Translations under genes and position numbers: made by a program
Origin: Chitinophaga ginsengisegetis
GTDB taxonomy: Bacteria > Bacteroidota > Bacteroidia > Chitinophagales > Chitinophagaceae
Reading direction: 5' to 3'
Assembly (NCBI RefSeq): GCF_900168065.1
Contig: NZ_FUZZ01000001.1
Location: 2,025,264-2,089,263, forward strand
DNA: 64,000 bases
Part shown: piece after piece, positions 28,497-37,251 of the stretch
How positions within the stretch are numbered: position 1 is the first letter of the stretch
How the letters are laid out: each line of letters begins with the position of its first letter
The notes under the pieces: model-generated
The model's database searches: none
Told to the model about the DNA's origin: nothing
What the model saw: the letters and a program-made list of their open reading frames with translations, nothing else

Positions 28497-28530
28497 CAAC
28501 AGCTTCTCTCAGGGGAAGCTGTTGTTATTT
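28497..28530 (+). terminator. Terminator after the lipoprotein gene
   Basis: CAACAGCTTC and GAAGCTGTTG form a perfect 10-bp stem with an 8-nt loop, followed by TTATTT. It lies 27 bp after the stop. Confidence 0.8.
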
Positions 28531-28585
28531 ACAACATCATGGTATGATTTGTGGAATTCCATTCTAACATTAAATTACTGGTGAC

Positions 28586-29446
28586 ATGCATATTATTTTA
28601 GGAGGTACAGGACATATAGGACCTGCACTGGCAGAGGCCCTCATAGAAAAGGGAGAGCTGGTAACCATTATTTCCCGCGATCCAAAAAAGAAGCAGGAAT
28701 GGGAACAAAAGGGAGCGGACGTAGCCATCGCAGATGTGTTGGATGTAAAGCATTTGCAGAAGATTTTCAATACCGGTGAACGGTTGTTTTTACTTAATCC
28801 CCCGGCAGCCCCCTCAACAGATACGGCGGCACAAGAAAAAGAAACACTGAATGCTATTCTTACTGCACTTGAAGGATCCCGGATAAAAAAAGTAGTGGCG
28901 GAGTCTACTTACGGTGCGCAGCCGGGTAACGGTCTCGGCGATCTTGGTGTGCTGTATGAAATGGAACAGGCATTGGCGAATATGAATATACCAACCACTA
29001 TTATCCGCGGCGCTTATTACATGAGCAACTGGGCCGCTTCGTTGGAAACAGCACGTGAAGCAGGCACTGTTTATACCTTTTATCCTGTTGATTTCAAACT
29101 CCCCATGGTATCACCCGGTGATATTGGCGGCGTGGCTGCCAGGCTGATGCTGGAACCGGTTACCCAAACCGGCCTGCATAATGTGGAAGGTCCGCAACAA
29201 TACTCCGCAAAGGATGTTGCAGACGCATTCTCTGCTGCGCTGGGGAAAGATGTGAAAGCGGTAGAAATTCCTGAAAGCCATTGGATACAGGCACTTGAAG
29301 ACGCAGGCTTTTCAGCGCCGGCAGCGAAATCAATGGCGGCAATGACCCACGCTACATTGAAGGGAAAATATACACCGCCCGGCCCGGTCAGAGGTACCAC
29401 AACATTGACAGCTTATATCGGGGAATTAGTGGCCTCGGCAAAGTAA
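28586..29446 (+). CDS. NmrA-like NAD(P)-binding protein
   Basis: 286-residue cytoplasmic Rossmann-fold protein of the atypical short-chain dehydrogenase group. The dinucleotide motif GGTGHIG is at residues 6-12, followed by IISRDPKKK. The catalytic YxxxK of true SDR enzymes is not evident; the region VVAESTYGAQPGNG replaces it, as is common in NmrA-like redox sensors or quinone reductases. No operon partner; a terminator precedes it. Confidence 0.85.
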   Translation: MHIILGGTGHIGPALAEALIEKGELVTIISRDPKKKQEWEQKGADVAIADVLDVKHLQKIFNTGERLFLLNPPAAPSTDTAAQEKETLNAILTALEGSRIKKVVAESTYGAQPGNGLGDLGVLYEMEQALANMNIPTTIIRGAYYMSNWAASLETAREAGTVYTFYPVDFKLPMVSPGDIGGVAARLMLEPVTQTGLHNVEGPQQYSAKDVADAFSAALGKDVKAVEIPESHWIQALEDAGFSAPAAKSMAAMTHATLKGKYTPPGPVRGTTTLTAYIGELVASAK

Positions 29447-29525
29447 CCTCTTATGCCCATCTACATCTGTAAAGACAGTTTTTTGTATATTTATTTGTTG
29501 TTCGCTTTTAAATATCATTTAACAG

Positions 29526-30047
29526 ATGTCGATACACGTAGCCATTACAAGAAAGGTACTTCCGGGAAAAGAAGAGGAATTTAAGGAAGCCCTCAGGCAG
29601 TTTCTCGGCGAATCATTTATACATGGAGGCGTTCATGGCGCTGCCATGATCACGTCGCTGCCGGGTTCAGATTCGAATGAGATTGGCATTTTAAGAACTT
29701 TTGCAGATGAAGCTGAAAGAGACGCATTTTATAATTCAAAACTTTTTAGAGACTGGGAGGCTTACGCCTCAAAACTGACCGAAGAACCGGTTTACAGGCC
29801 GCTAACAGGACTGGAAGCCTGGTTTCGTTATCCGCTGCCACCACCAAGATGGAAAATGGCTGTTGCCACCTTATGCGGCGTTTTCCCCACCAGCCTGTTG
29901 TTGTCATTCACAGTAGGCCCCTATCTTCAAAACCTGCCCATGCCGCTGCGGGTACTTATTATTGCCGTTTGCATGGTAGCCTTGTTAACATGGGTGGTAA
30001 TGCCTGTGATCACCCGGTTGCTGAAAAAATGGCTGCGGCCATCCTGA
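29526..30047 (+). CDS. ABM-domain protein with C-terminal membrane helices
   Basis: 173 residues: an antibiotic-biosynthesis-monooxygenase-like ferredoxin fold (~1-98, HVAITRKVLPGKEEEFKEAL, ILRTFADEAERDAFYNS) joined to two membrane helices (~108-130 and ~140-165) with a basic tail. The combination is a known family of membrane-tethered ABM proteins. Chemistry is not established for that group, so no reaction is assigned. Confidence 0.82.
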   Translation: MSIHVAITRKVLPGKEEEFKEALRQFLGESFIHGGVHGAAMITSLPGSDSNEIGILRTFADEAERDAFYNSKLFRDWEAYASKLTEEPVYRPLTGLEAWFRYPLPPPRWKMAVATLCGVFPTSLLLSFTVGPYLQNLPMPLRVLIIAVCMVALLTWVVMPVITRLLKKWLRPS

Positions 30048-30081
30048 AAATATTCAGCAACACGACATCATCTTAAATTTC

Positions 30082-30089
30082 TATTTTTG
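30082..30089 (+). promoter_or_regulatory. Candidate -7 element (TATTTTTG) for the HopJ-family gene
   Basis: TATTTTTG fits TAnnTTTG and ends 65 bp before the ATG. No clear TTTG -33 partner is seen. Confidence 0.4.
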
Positions 30090-30154
30090 ATCCGTTAAAT
30101 GAGGTGTACTGGCCTTGCATAAACTCACATGATTCTAAATACATAATACGCCGG

Positions 30155-30496
30155 ATGAAAGAGCAATTAATTACTTTGATTAAAAACTTAAAAGACAATT
30201 CACTTAGTTTCAAAGAGGTGATTGAATTTATAGAAACTTACTATCAACATCAGCCAACCGCTTTTAAAAACGGAGAGGCACATAATGAAGCGACCCAAAA
30301 TCAGGGGAGCGCGAAGGTTTTTGCTTTCGCCCGGCTAAATAACCTGGACAAAGAAGATACGCTGTACCTGTTTGCAGAACACTATCAATCGGTGTTAAAT
30401 AATCCGGATGGAACAGATCACCAGAATATCAGGCAATTTATGCTTCATGGCTGGCCGGGAGTGGTTTTTGAAGGACAGGCCCTGCTTGTGAAGTAG
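30155..30496 (+). CDS. HopJ-family protein
   Basis: 113-residue soluble protein from the ATG giving MKEQLITLIKNLKDN; an in-frame upstream ATG adds 17 unlikely residues. The body FIETYYQHQPTAFKNGEAHNEA, GSAKVFAFARL, LYLFAEHYQSVLNNPDGTDH and NIRQFMLHGWPGV matches the HopJ family. Despite the name, homologues are widespread in free-living bacteria without type III secretion, and none is visible here, so an effector role is unlikely. Confidence 0.88.
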   Translation: MKEQLITLIKNLKDNSLSFKEVIEFIETYYQHQPTAFKNGEAHNEATQNQGSAKVFAFARLNNLDKEDTLYLFAEHYQSVLNNPDGTDHQNIRQFMLHGWPGVVFEGQALLVK

Positions 30497-30533
30497 TTCA
30501 CAATACTTCTTTGGAGGAAAATGAGCAAAAAAA

Positions 30534-30570
30534 GGACGTCCGGATATCCCGCAGGTAGATCCGGACATCC
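30534..30570. terminator. Hairpin between convergent HopJ and DUF4434 genes
   Basis: GTCCGGAT and ATCCGGAC form an 8-bp stem extended by GGA/TCC across one mismatch, 38 bp after the HopJ-family stop. It probably serves as terminator, though no long U-run follows. Confidence 0.55.
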
Positions 30571-30689
30571 ACTTTATTAGACGTGCTAAATACCTAACGC
30601 CGTTTTTATTGCTTCCTCTACCGGACTGCACGGGCTGCCGGGAAAAGATTCTTATGTTTTTCTTAAGAAGAAGAAATAACCGAATGACA

Positions 30690-31634
30690 TTACTCCGCGC
30701 CCTTTATTTCTTCCAGGTATTCCTTATAGCGGTTATACAAATGTCCTGCCTGCAGGTAAGCCGACTGCGGGCTCATAAAATGAGAGAACTCAAAAGTAAT
30801 GGCCTTATCATAACCTGCTCTCCTGGCAGCTTCCAGCTTTAAACGCAGCTTTTCAAACTTGATAGGCAAAAATTTAATCGGCATGTCCCTGTCAAAACTT
30901 TCTGCATTAGTCCAGCATTGCAGCCCAAAGTGGTCCGCCATTTTTTTATTGACTGCAAAAAAATCATCCAGTTCGTGGTAGTCGATATGCCCATCCTGGA
31001 ACGCAACGGCATCCACCGCGCCTTGTATACCGGCAAATATTTCGCTCCATTCCTGCTCATGCGCTTTGAGAGAAACGGCATCTTCTTTTGTAATCACAGC
31101 CGATGCCGCCATCACTGCTTTCTTCCCATCGATCCACGGGGAAATCAGTGTTGGCAGGCCATTGCTCACGGCTTTGCATTGCAATCCCAATGTACGGAAA
31201 GCCGTGGTAGCGCCCCTGGTTTTACGGCTGATCTCCATGCTCAGGTACCATCCTCTGAAACTTTTATGATGACCATAATTTTTCCATACCTCATCTATTA
31301 CAAAACGGTTGCTGTCGATTTCATGCTGCATATCCCCGGAATCCCAGTATTTGCCACTGTCGTACAACCCAAAATAAAATTGCATATCCAGCTCATCTGC
31401 CAGTTGCAGGAACAGCTCTACCAGGTCTACCGGCGGATGGTAACACTGCTGCTCTTTTATGAGATAGGCCGACGGATAAGTAATAAAACGCCTGTACCCA
31501 CTGCGGATGAGGATCACGGTATCTATCCCGATTGCTTTCATGTGCTCAAAATCCCTGCGCCATTCTTTGGCTCCCCAGTTCTGATGGGGGATGTCGTGGC
31601 TGATCTCATCCAGGAATGTTCCGGTTATCTTCAT
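30690..31634 (-). CDS. DUF4434-family TIM-barrel protein, putative glycoside hydrolase
   Basis: 314 residues without a signal peptide, so probably cytoplasmic. It starts MKITGTFLDEISHD and continues DFEHMKAIGIDTVILIRSGY, FYFGLYDSGKYW and FRGWYLSMEISRK, typical of DUF4434. Candidate acidic residues are Glu in LSMEIS and Asp/Glu in QDGHIDYHEL and WTNAESFDRD. No biochemical function is assigned. It is the promoter-distal gene of the twelve-gene minus-strand operon, 28 bp behind the alpha/beta hydrolase, which suggests a final intracellular step. Confidence 0.8.
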   Translation of the reverse strand: MKITGTFLDEISHDIPHQNWGAKEWRRDFEHMKAIGIDTVILIRSGYRRFITYPSAYLIKEQQCYHPPVDLVELFLQLADELDMQFYFGLYDSGKYWDSGDMQHEIDSNRFVIDEVWKNYGHHKSFRGWYLSMEISRKTRGATTAFRTLGLQCKAVSNGLPTLISPWIDGKKAVMAASAVITKEDAVSLKAHEQEWSEIFAGIQGAVDAVAFQDGHIDYHELDDFFAVNKKMADHFGLQCWTNAESFDRDMPIKFLPIKFEKLRLKLEAARRAGYDKAITFEFSHFMSPQSAYLQAGHLYNRYKEYLEEIKGAE

Positions 31635-31662
31635 ATCTCCCTATAAATTTATAATCCGTTAT

Positions 31663-32532
31663 TTATTTTTCAACAAAATGCACCGGCGCCTGCTTTTTTC
31701 CCTGCACAGCGTTCTGCATAAAATTATCCATCTCCTTAAACTTTCTGAACATAAAGCTGGCTACCTCGTGTCCTTTACCTTCATACGTGTAAAGGGTTAC
31801 CGGCCATCGTTTCTTCTGCATTTCTGTAAAAAGTGTATAGCCGCCCGACATCATGATCCATCCGGCATCGGTAGCGTTGCAAAAATGATGCGCTGCAGTG
31901 GCGTAGGGCACCAGCTGGTCATTGGTGCCGTGCATTAGCAATACAGGAAACGGCCGCTGCACATATACCGGGTTCATATCCAGCACAGCGCCGGAAAAGG
32001 CCATCAGGCCGGCGTAACGGAATGGTTTATGGCTACTGTCTTTCCGGCTTACAAAAGGATTGAACACCAGGTTCAACACGGCCTCTGCACCGGCGCTGCT
32101 ACCAGCCAGGAATAACTTCAACGTATCTACGTTTAATGCAGCGGCGTGTCCGCGTAAATAGTTGGTAGCATCACGGGTATCTTCTACAGCCAGCCTGATG
32201 GCTTTCAGTTTTTCCGGCACCACGGTTTCACAACCAAAGCTTTTACCTTTCAGGTATAAACGGTATTTGATCACAAATACATTATATCCCATGCGGGCAA
32301 GGCCTTCGGCAAACGGCGCCTGGTTTACCGGATCTCCGCCGGTAAAACCGCCACCGTGTACAAACAGCACAGAAATGCCATTGGCCGCTGTTTGCGGACG
32401 GTAATGATCAAACCATAAGGTATCCGCGCCTTTCACCGCATAAATTTCCCTGGATGGCGCACTGCCATACAAAAATGCCGGGATACATAACAATAGCCAT
32501 AATGCCGGCACGTATAGTTTTTTATTATTCAT
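31663..32532 (-). CDS. Alpha/beta hydrolase (esterase-like), secreted
   Basis: 289 residues from the ATG that opens a signal peptide (MNNKKLYVPALWLLLCIPAF); an in-frame ATG 54 bp upstream would overlap the neighbouring gene and bury the signal. The oxyanion motif HGGG, nucleophile elbow GSSAG, Asp in HGTNDQL and His in EGKGHEV give a complete Ser-Asp-His triad of the BD-FAE/hormone-sensitive-lipase-like group. In this operon it is a likely third deacylase next to two SGNH esterases. Confidence 0.88.
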   Translation of the reverse strand: MNNKKLYVPALWLLLCIPAFLYGSAPSREIYAVKGADTLWFDHYRPQTAANGISVLFVHGGGFTGGDPVNQAPFAEGLARMGYNVFVIKYRLYLKGKSFGCETVVPEKLKAIRLAVEDTRDATNYLRGHAAALNVDTLKLFLAGSSAGAEAVLNLVFNPFVSRKDSSHKPFRYAGLMAFSGAVLDMNPVYVQRPFPVLLMHGTNDQLVPYATAAHHFCNATDAGWIMMSGGYTLFTEMQKKRWPVTLYTYEGKGHEVASFMFRKFKEMDNFMQNAVQGKKQAPVHFVEK

Positions 32533-32549
32533 AACGATATTTTTCCTTG

Positions 32550-33242
32550 CTACAGGTACTTCCGTTTTTTGAGGAAGTCCACCCATATTACATAAGCAGC
32601 GGGCTTCAGGTGGATGCCATCAGCCGTCAGCTCTTTTACCAGGTCTCCATTGGCGTCGGCAAATATTTCATGCAGGTTGATGTAAGGCAGGCCATACTTC
32701 TCTGCAATTTTCCGGATGCCCACGTTCAACTGCAGGATGCTGTCTTTTTTATTTTTAAGATATGCAGCTGTTGTAAATGGTTCGTATAAAGGTAATACGC
32801 TTTGAATATAAATTTTTGTTTTGGGAGAATGGGTACGGATATAAGCCACGATATGATCGTAATTTTCCAGGATCACTTCCCGCGGCAATCCCCTGCTCAG
32901 ATCGTTGATGCCGATCAACAGGAACAGCCTGCGCGGCTCGGCTTTCACAATACCATCCAGCCGGGCGAGTACGCCAAAAGTATTATCGCCGCCGATGCCG
33001 CGGTTCATTACTTTTACGCCGGGCAGCAGCTCGCCCCAGGCGCCCCGTTCCGTGATGCTGTTACCCAGGAAAACGATGGCTTTCTTTTGCAGCGGCAACG
33101 TGTTAAACAGCTCCATTCTTCCCTGGTAATAGGTGTTGTTGTAGCTGCTGTCGATTTTCTGCGCAACCGCTGCAGAAACGAAGCCCACGCATAGTAAAGC
33201 TGCACAGCCAATACGTTTAAAAAAATACGCTACTGCTTTCAT
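32550..33242 (-). CDS. SGNH/GDSL-family esterase, copy 1
   Basis: 230-residue exported hydrolase (signal ending SAAVAQ). SGNH blocks: I FLGNSITE (Ser nucleophile), II RGIGGDN (Gly), III LLIGINDL (Asn) and V DGIHLKP (Asp and His). Such enzymes remove O-acetyl groups from sugars. It is a paralogue of the next gene, separated by one base. Context suggests de-acetylation of the glycan imported by the SusCD pair in the same operon; the actual ester is unknown. Confidence 0.9.
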   Translation of the reverse strand: MKAVAYFFKRIGCAALLCVGFVSAAVAQKIDSSYNNTYYQGRMELFNTLPLQKKAIVFLGNSITERGAWGELLPGVKVMNRGIGGDNTFGVLARLDGIVKAEPRRLFLLIGINDLSRGLPREVILENYDHIVAYIRTHSPKTKIYIQSVLPLYEPFTTAAYLKNKKDSILQLNVGIRKIAEKYGLPYINLHEIFADANGDLVKELTADGIHLKPAAYVIWVDFLKKRKYL

Positions 33243-33243
33243 G

Positions 33244-33921
33244 CTATAAATATTTTTTACGTTTCAGGTATTCCACCCATAAAATATAGGCCTGTGGCTG
33301 GAGATGCAGACCATCTGTTGTCAGCTCCCGTTTCAGTTGTCCATCTTCACCTGCAAAAACATCGTTATGAAGGTCAATATAAGTACAGTGGTATTTAGCG
33401 GCGATCTGTTGTAACCCTTCGTTCAGCAATTTTATTTTCTCGTTGCGGATCTTCACGTAAATATCCGCCAACACCGGTTCCGTTACCGGCAATACGCTTT
33501 GCAGGTACAAGGTAGTATGCGGCGCCATGGCCTTTACCTTAGCTGCTATCCGCTCATAATTGGCCACTATATAATTCAGCGGTGTTCCTCTTTTTATATC
33601 ATTAACGCCTATGAGCAGGAATATTTTTCGCGGATGCAAAGCCAGCACCTGATCCAGACGGGCATATACCCCAAAGGAATTATCGCCGCTGATACCGCGG
33701 TTACTGACGGTCATACCCGGCAGCACTTCGCTCCAGGGACCCACTTCCGTTATACTGTTGCCCAGGAACACCACGCCCCTGGCGGGTACAGGCAGCTGAT
33801 TAAAAAATTTTACACGTTCTTTGTAATAGTTGTTGGCATAGCTGCTATCCAGCGACTCCTGGGCCATTGCCACACTCGCGGATGTTAACAGGCACATTAA
33901 AAAATACATCATCTTTTTCAT
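33244..33921 (-). CDS. SGNH/GDSL-family esterase, copy 2
   Basis: 225-residue paralogue of copy 1, with signal peptide ending SVAMAQ. The blocks are intact: FLGNSITEVGPW, NRGISGDNSFG, LLIGVNDIKRG and DGLHLQPQAY. Both copies share the ending YLKRKKYL/FLKKRKYL, which points to a local tandem duplication. The start overlaps the stop of the symporter gene by 4 bp (ATGA), so translation is coupled. Two kept copies suggest different acyl positions or substrates. Confidence 0.9.
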   Translation of the reverse strand: MKKMMYFLMCLLTSASVAMAQESLDSSYANNYYKERVKFFNQLPVPARGVVFLGNSITEVGPWSEVLPGMTVSNRGISGDNSFGVYARLDQVLALHPRKIFLLIGVNDIKRGTPLNYIVANYERIAAKVKAMAPHTTLYLQSVLPVTEPVLADIYVKIRNEKIKLLNEGLQQIAAKYHCTYIDLHNDVFAGEDGQLKRELTTDGLHLQPQAYILWVEYLKRKKYL

Positions 33922-35780
33922 GCGGCAGTAATTTTAAGACGGTCGTACCAGGTGAATTTTAAAACAATCATGCAAAGTATCCATACAGTTGCAGCCAGGA
34001 AGCCATTTCTGAAATAGCCGAATACAAAAAATACCGGCATAATCACCATACTCATCTGCCAGCAGATGCCTACCAGCACATTCAGCATATCCCATTTAAA
34101 CTGGCGGTTAGGCTCAAACGCAGGATCATCCTGCTTTACCCATTGCAATACAGTGTTCCAGTATCCCCACGGACGGGTGTTGGCGTAAAATATTTTCAGA
34201 ACGTTCTTTTCCGTTGGCGGCGTAAGCAGGCATCCGATCACGCTGGCCGACATCGACAACACCAGGATGATAAAGAAAGAGATCAGTGTACCGATGCCAC
34301 TACCAAACACTTCATTGTAGCCGCTGAAATAATGATTGCTCAGCCACTCCATCAGTTTAGGTACAAATGTGGCCGATAACAGTCCGGCCAGCATACCGGC
34401 AAAATAACCGTAACCATTGAAGCGCCACCAGATCCATTTTAATACGTTGGCAGCAGCATACCCGCCGTATAAAGCAGAGGAAAGCCAGATGGTAAGGGAA
34501 CTAAGGGAATCTGCAAAGAGGCCGAAAAAACAACCCGTAGCAATAATGCCGATAGAAACGAGATAACTACATTTAACGTAATGCCTGGGCGGCGCGTCGG
34601 GTCTGAAATATTTTTTATAGAAATCGTTCACCAGGTAGGCAGGCGCCGCGTTCACAAAAGCGGAGAATGCGCTCATAAACGAGGCCAGCAAACCGGCCAG
34701 CACAACGCCCCGGATGCCCGCGGGCAGGTAATTGCTTACCACCTGGCTCAGGATCGTTTCAAAATCAGGCTTCGCCTGCGATTGTAAAGAAGGCATAAAT
34801 ACGTTGAAGGCAATCAGCGTTAAAGCGCTCACCATCATAAACAGCGGGATATATAATACCAGGTTAGTGAACCCCGACAGCTTCGCCGCTTCCCAGGGCC
34901 GGCGGGCGCTGAGGATACGCTGCATATCAAAGCCCGGTACCGGTCCGGCCAGGCTGGCAAAAATACCTTTACCGATCATCATCAGCATCAATGCGCCAAA
35001 CCAGGTAAAACCATCCTCGGCTATTTTACGGTTGGCCTGCGGAAAGGTGTGATCCCAGCTGAGGTTCAGTTTCCATTCCGGCCAGAAAGAGGCCCAGCCC
35101 TGCGGCAGTTGCTGATGCAGCTGATCATAGTTCACACCTTTCACGGCAAATATTACCACCAGTATACAACTCACCACCAGGATGCCATATTGCAATACTT
35201 CAGTAGCCACCACGCTGTACATACCGCCTTTCACGGTGTAGAGGGTAGTCAGCGCCACAATGATCAGCGCATAGGTTTGCTGATTGGTAAACATCCCATT
35301 GGAAAGATCCCAGGGCAGCATGTTGGCAGCAAATTTCCCGATGCCCACAAATACATACCCGATAAAACCGATCACACTTACCACTGCAAATATCACTACG
35401 ATCATATGCGCCAACCGTCCTCCCCTGTCATCGCCAAATCGTTTGATGATCCAGTCGGCCCCGGTCATGGCATTACTCCGCCTGATCCAGATAGCGAGGA
35501 ATACCATCACAAATATCTGGTTCCAGATGGGCCACAGCCACGGCAGCCAGGCAGCCTTAAACCCGTAGATAAATAACAGCGCTACATAAAAAGCGGTACC
35601 GCTTACATCAAACATACCACTGCTGTTGCTGAAGCCCAGCCAGTACCATTTGATATTGTTATTCCCCAGGAAATAGGACTGTATGTTACCGGAGGCTTTT
35701 TTGGAGATCCAGAACCCCAGGCCGATGATAATGACCAGGTATAATAAGATAATTAAAATGTCGATGGTCGCAAGATTCAT
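33918..35780 (-). CDS. Sodium:solute symporter (SSS family)
   Basis: Inner-membrane transporter of 620 residues with about 14 predicted helices, beginning TIDILIILLYLVIIIGLGFW and the SSS stretch SGNIQSYFLGNNNIKWYWLG. It would move the released monosaccharide or acylated sugar from periplasm to cytoplasm with Na+. Sugar and sialic-acid carriers are in this family, but substrate residues cannot be read with confidence. Gap to the DUF5009 gene is 57 bp; the SGNH gene overlaps its end. Confidence 0.92.
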   Translation of the reverse strand: MNLATIDILIILLYLVIIIGLGFWISKKASGNIQSYFLGNNNIKWYWLGFSNSSGMFDVSGTAFYVALLFIYGFKAAWLPWLWPIWNQIFVMVFLAIWIRRSNAMTGADWIIKRFGDDRGGRLAHMIVVIFAVVSVIGFIGYVFVGIGKFAANMLPWDLSNGMFTNQQTYALIIVALTTLYTVKGGMYSVVATEVLQYGILVVSCILVVIFAVKGVNYDQLHQQLPQGWASFWPEWKLNLSWDHTFPQANRKIAEDGFTWFGALMLMMIGKGIFASLAGPVPGFDMQRILSARRPWEAAKLSGFTNLVLYIPLFMMVSALTLIAFNVFMPSLQSQAKPDFETILSQVVSNYLPAGIRGVVLAGLLASFMSAFSAFVNAAPAYLVNDFYKKYFRPDAPPRHYVKCSYLVSIGIIATGCFFGLFADSLSSLTIWLSSALYGGYAAANVLKWIWWRFNGYGYFAGMLAGLLSATFVPKLMEWLSNHYFSGYNEVFGSGIGTLISFFIILVLSMSASVIGCLLTPPTEKNVLKIFYANTRPWGYWNTVLQWVKQDDPAFEPNRQFKWDMLNVLVGICWQMSMVIMPVFFVFGYFRNGFLAATVWILCMIVLKFTWYDRLKITAA

Positions 35781-35837
35781 AATATTGTGATGTCGGTATG
35801 ATTGATAAAATAGTTTACATGTTAACAGCAGTTATGA

Positions 35838-37229
35838 CTATGTTTTCCACAGCCATCCGCGTTTTGTAAAAAACACGGTAATCAGGGACACTATTCCCGT
35901 AAACAATACGCCGCTAAAAAAACCGCCTGCTATATTTTGCTGCATAGCGGTATAGAGGCTCATCCCCCCGCTTAACCGCAACAACGGCAGCAGCAACAGG
36001 TTGCCCGCTACATAAGCCACCATAGGGTTCCGGCCGTTCATGCTTAAATAACGCAAGATACCGGCGCCGGCGCCGCTCAACTGCCAGTAATAAAAAGTCA
36101 TTAACATAAAAAAGGCAAGTCCCCCGGTTACAAGATAATAACTGAAAGTGGAAGGATCTTTTTTTATACCGCCTTCATACGCCTCAAAAAAGAGACCCAG
36201 TAGCAAAAGATATACGCCCGCCTTGAAGAACCTTAGCAGCAGCGGCTTTGCAGCATGTAAAAATCTCCCGGAAAAATAATATAACAGCAAACAGAGTATG
36301 GTAGTAATAACAAGATTAACCAGCAGATGCCGGCCAAACAAACATACCACGTTGGTAACAATCACCGCAAACGATAAAACAGCCAACATACCTGTACGGG
36401 AAGCCGCCGCATTCTCCGCAGGCGGGCGGACAGCATTGTCCTGCAATAACCACTCGCCCGCCAATGTACCGGGAATAATGATGAACAGGTATTTTAAATA
36501 ATAGAATTTATACATCCAGGGGAAAGGCGACCATTGAAAAACAGCTTCATTAATAGAACCCGGTACACCCGCGCCCAGCAGCACCGCCATCACAAAAGGG
36601 AGTAGCCCTATCCGCAGCCAGGGATTATTCCTGGTGCACCACCAGGCCAGCGTACCCGCAAAAGCCATATTAGCCAGCACCATCATGATAATATCGAAGC
36701 GGTATAAAGAAAAACCTTTGCCATCTTTAAAAGGCAGCAGGTACAACAGAACACCTGCCAGCGCAAACGACAACAGCTTTACGGCGGTCCATAATTTCGT
36801 TTGCCGGGCCGGTTTATACAATTGAAAACACAACAGGATAAACGCAGCCGGTTGTAACAGGTACATAAAAGGCGAAGGATTACCGGCCGGCACAATGCTC
36901 CGGGCATGCATGGTAAACAGTGCAAAGAAAACCAGTAAGAGATATCTCCGGCAGGCAACGGACAACACGTCACCGAAGTTCGCGCCTTCTTTTACCTTCC
37001 GGCTCAAAGCCAGTGGTATAGCGGCTCCCATCGTGAACAGAAAAAATGGAAATACCAGGTCCACCCAGGTAATACCCGGCAAGTCCGGCATAAAAATATG
37101 TGCAGGCGGCGGCTCCTGGGCATGGTACATCCACGCCGGCAGTATGCCAAAAGCAATACTGCTGCTGAGTACCATAGCCAGTATGGCCAGCCCTCTCAAT
37201 GCGTCGAGGCTATTATCACGATGCTGCAT
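35838..37229 (-). CDS. DUF5009 / HGSNAT-like membrane acyltransferase family protein
   Basis: 463 residues with ~11-12 membrane helices. It begins RDNSLDALRGLAILAMVLSS and has GITWVDLVFPFFLFTMGAAIP, the hallmark of the family that includes heparan-alpha-glucosaminide N-acetyltransferase, which carries acetyl groups across a membrane to a terminal glucosamine. If activity is conserved, it would acetylate an amino sugar in the periplasm, fitting an epimerase of the AGE family in the same operon. That link is inference. Confidence 0.82.
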   Translation of the reverse strand: MQHRDNSLDALRGLAILAMVLSSSIAFGILPAWMYHAQEPPPAHIFMPDLPGITWVDLVFPFFLFTMGAAIPLALSRKVKEGANFGDVLSVACRRYLLLVFFALFTMHARSIVPAGNPSPFMYLLQPAAFILLCFQLYKPARQTKLWTAVKLLSFALAGVLLYLLPFKDGKGFSLYRFDIIMMVLANMAFAGTLAWWCTRNNPWLRIGLLPFVMAVLLGAGVPGSINEAVFQWSPFPWMYKFYYLKYLFIIIPGTLAGEWLLQDNAVRPPAENAAASRTGMLAVLSFAVIVTNVVCLFGRHLLVNLVITTILCLLLYYFSGRFLHAAKPLLLRFFKAGVYLLLLGLFFEAYEGGIKKDPSTFSYYLVTGGLAFFMLMTFYYWQLSGAGAGILRYLSMNGRNPMVAYVAGNLLLLPLLRLSGGMSLYTAMQQNIAGGFFSGVLFTGIVSLITVFFTKRGWLWKT

Positions 37230-37251
37230 GTGTTTCCGTTGTTTAATACTT

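Noticed and set aside
30155..30496. Type III secretion effector
   Set aside because: Family name only; no secretion system genes in the window and homologues occur in free-living bacteria.
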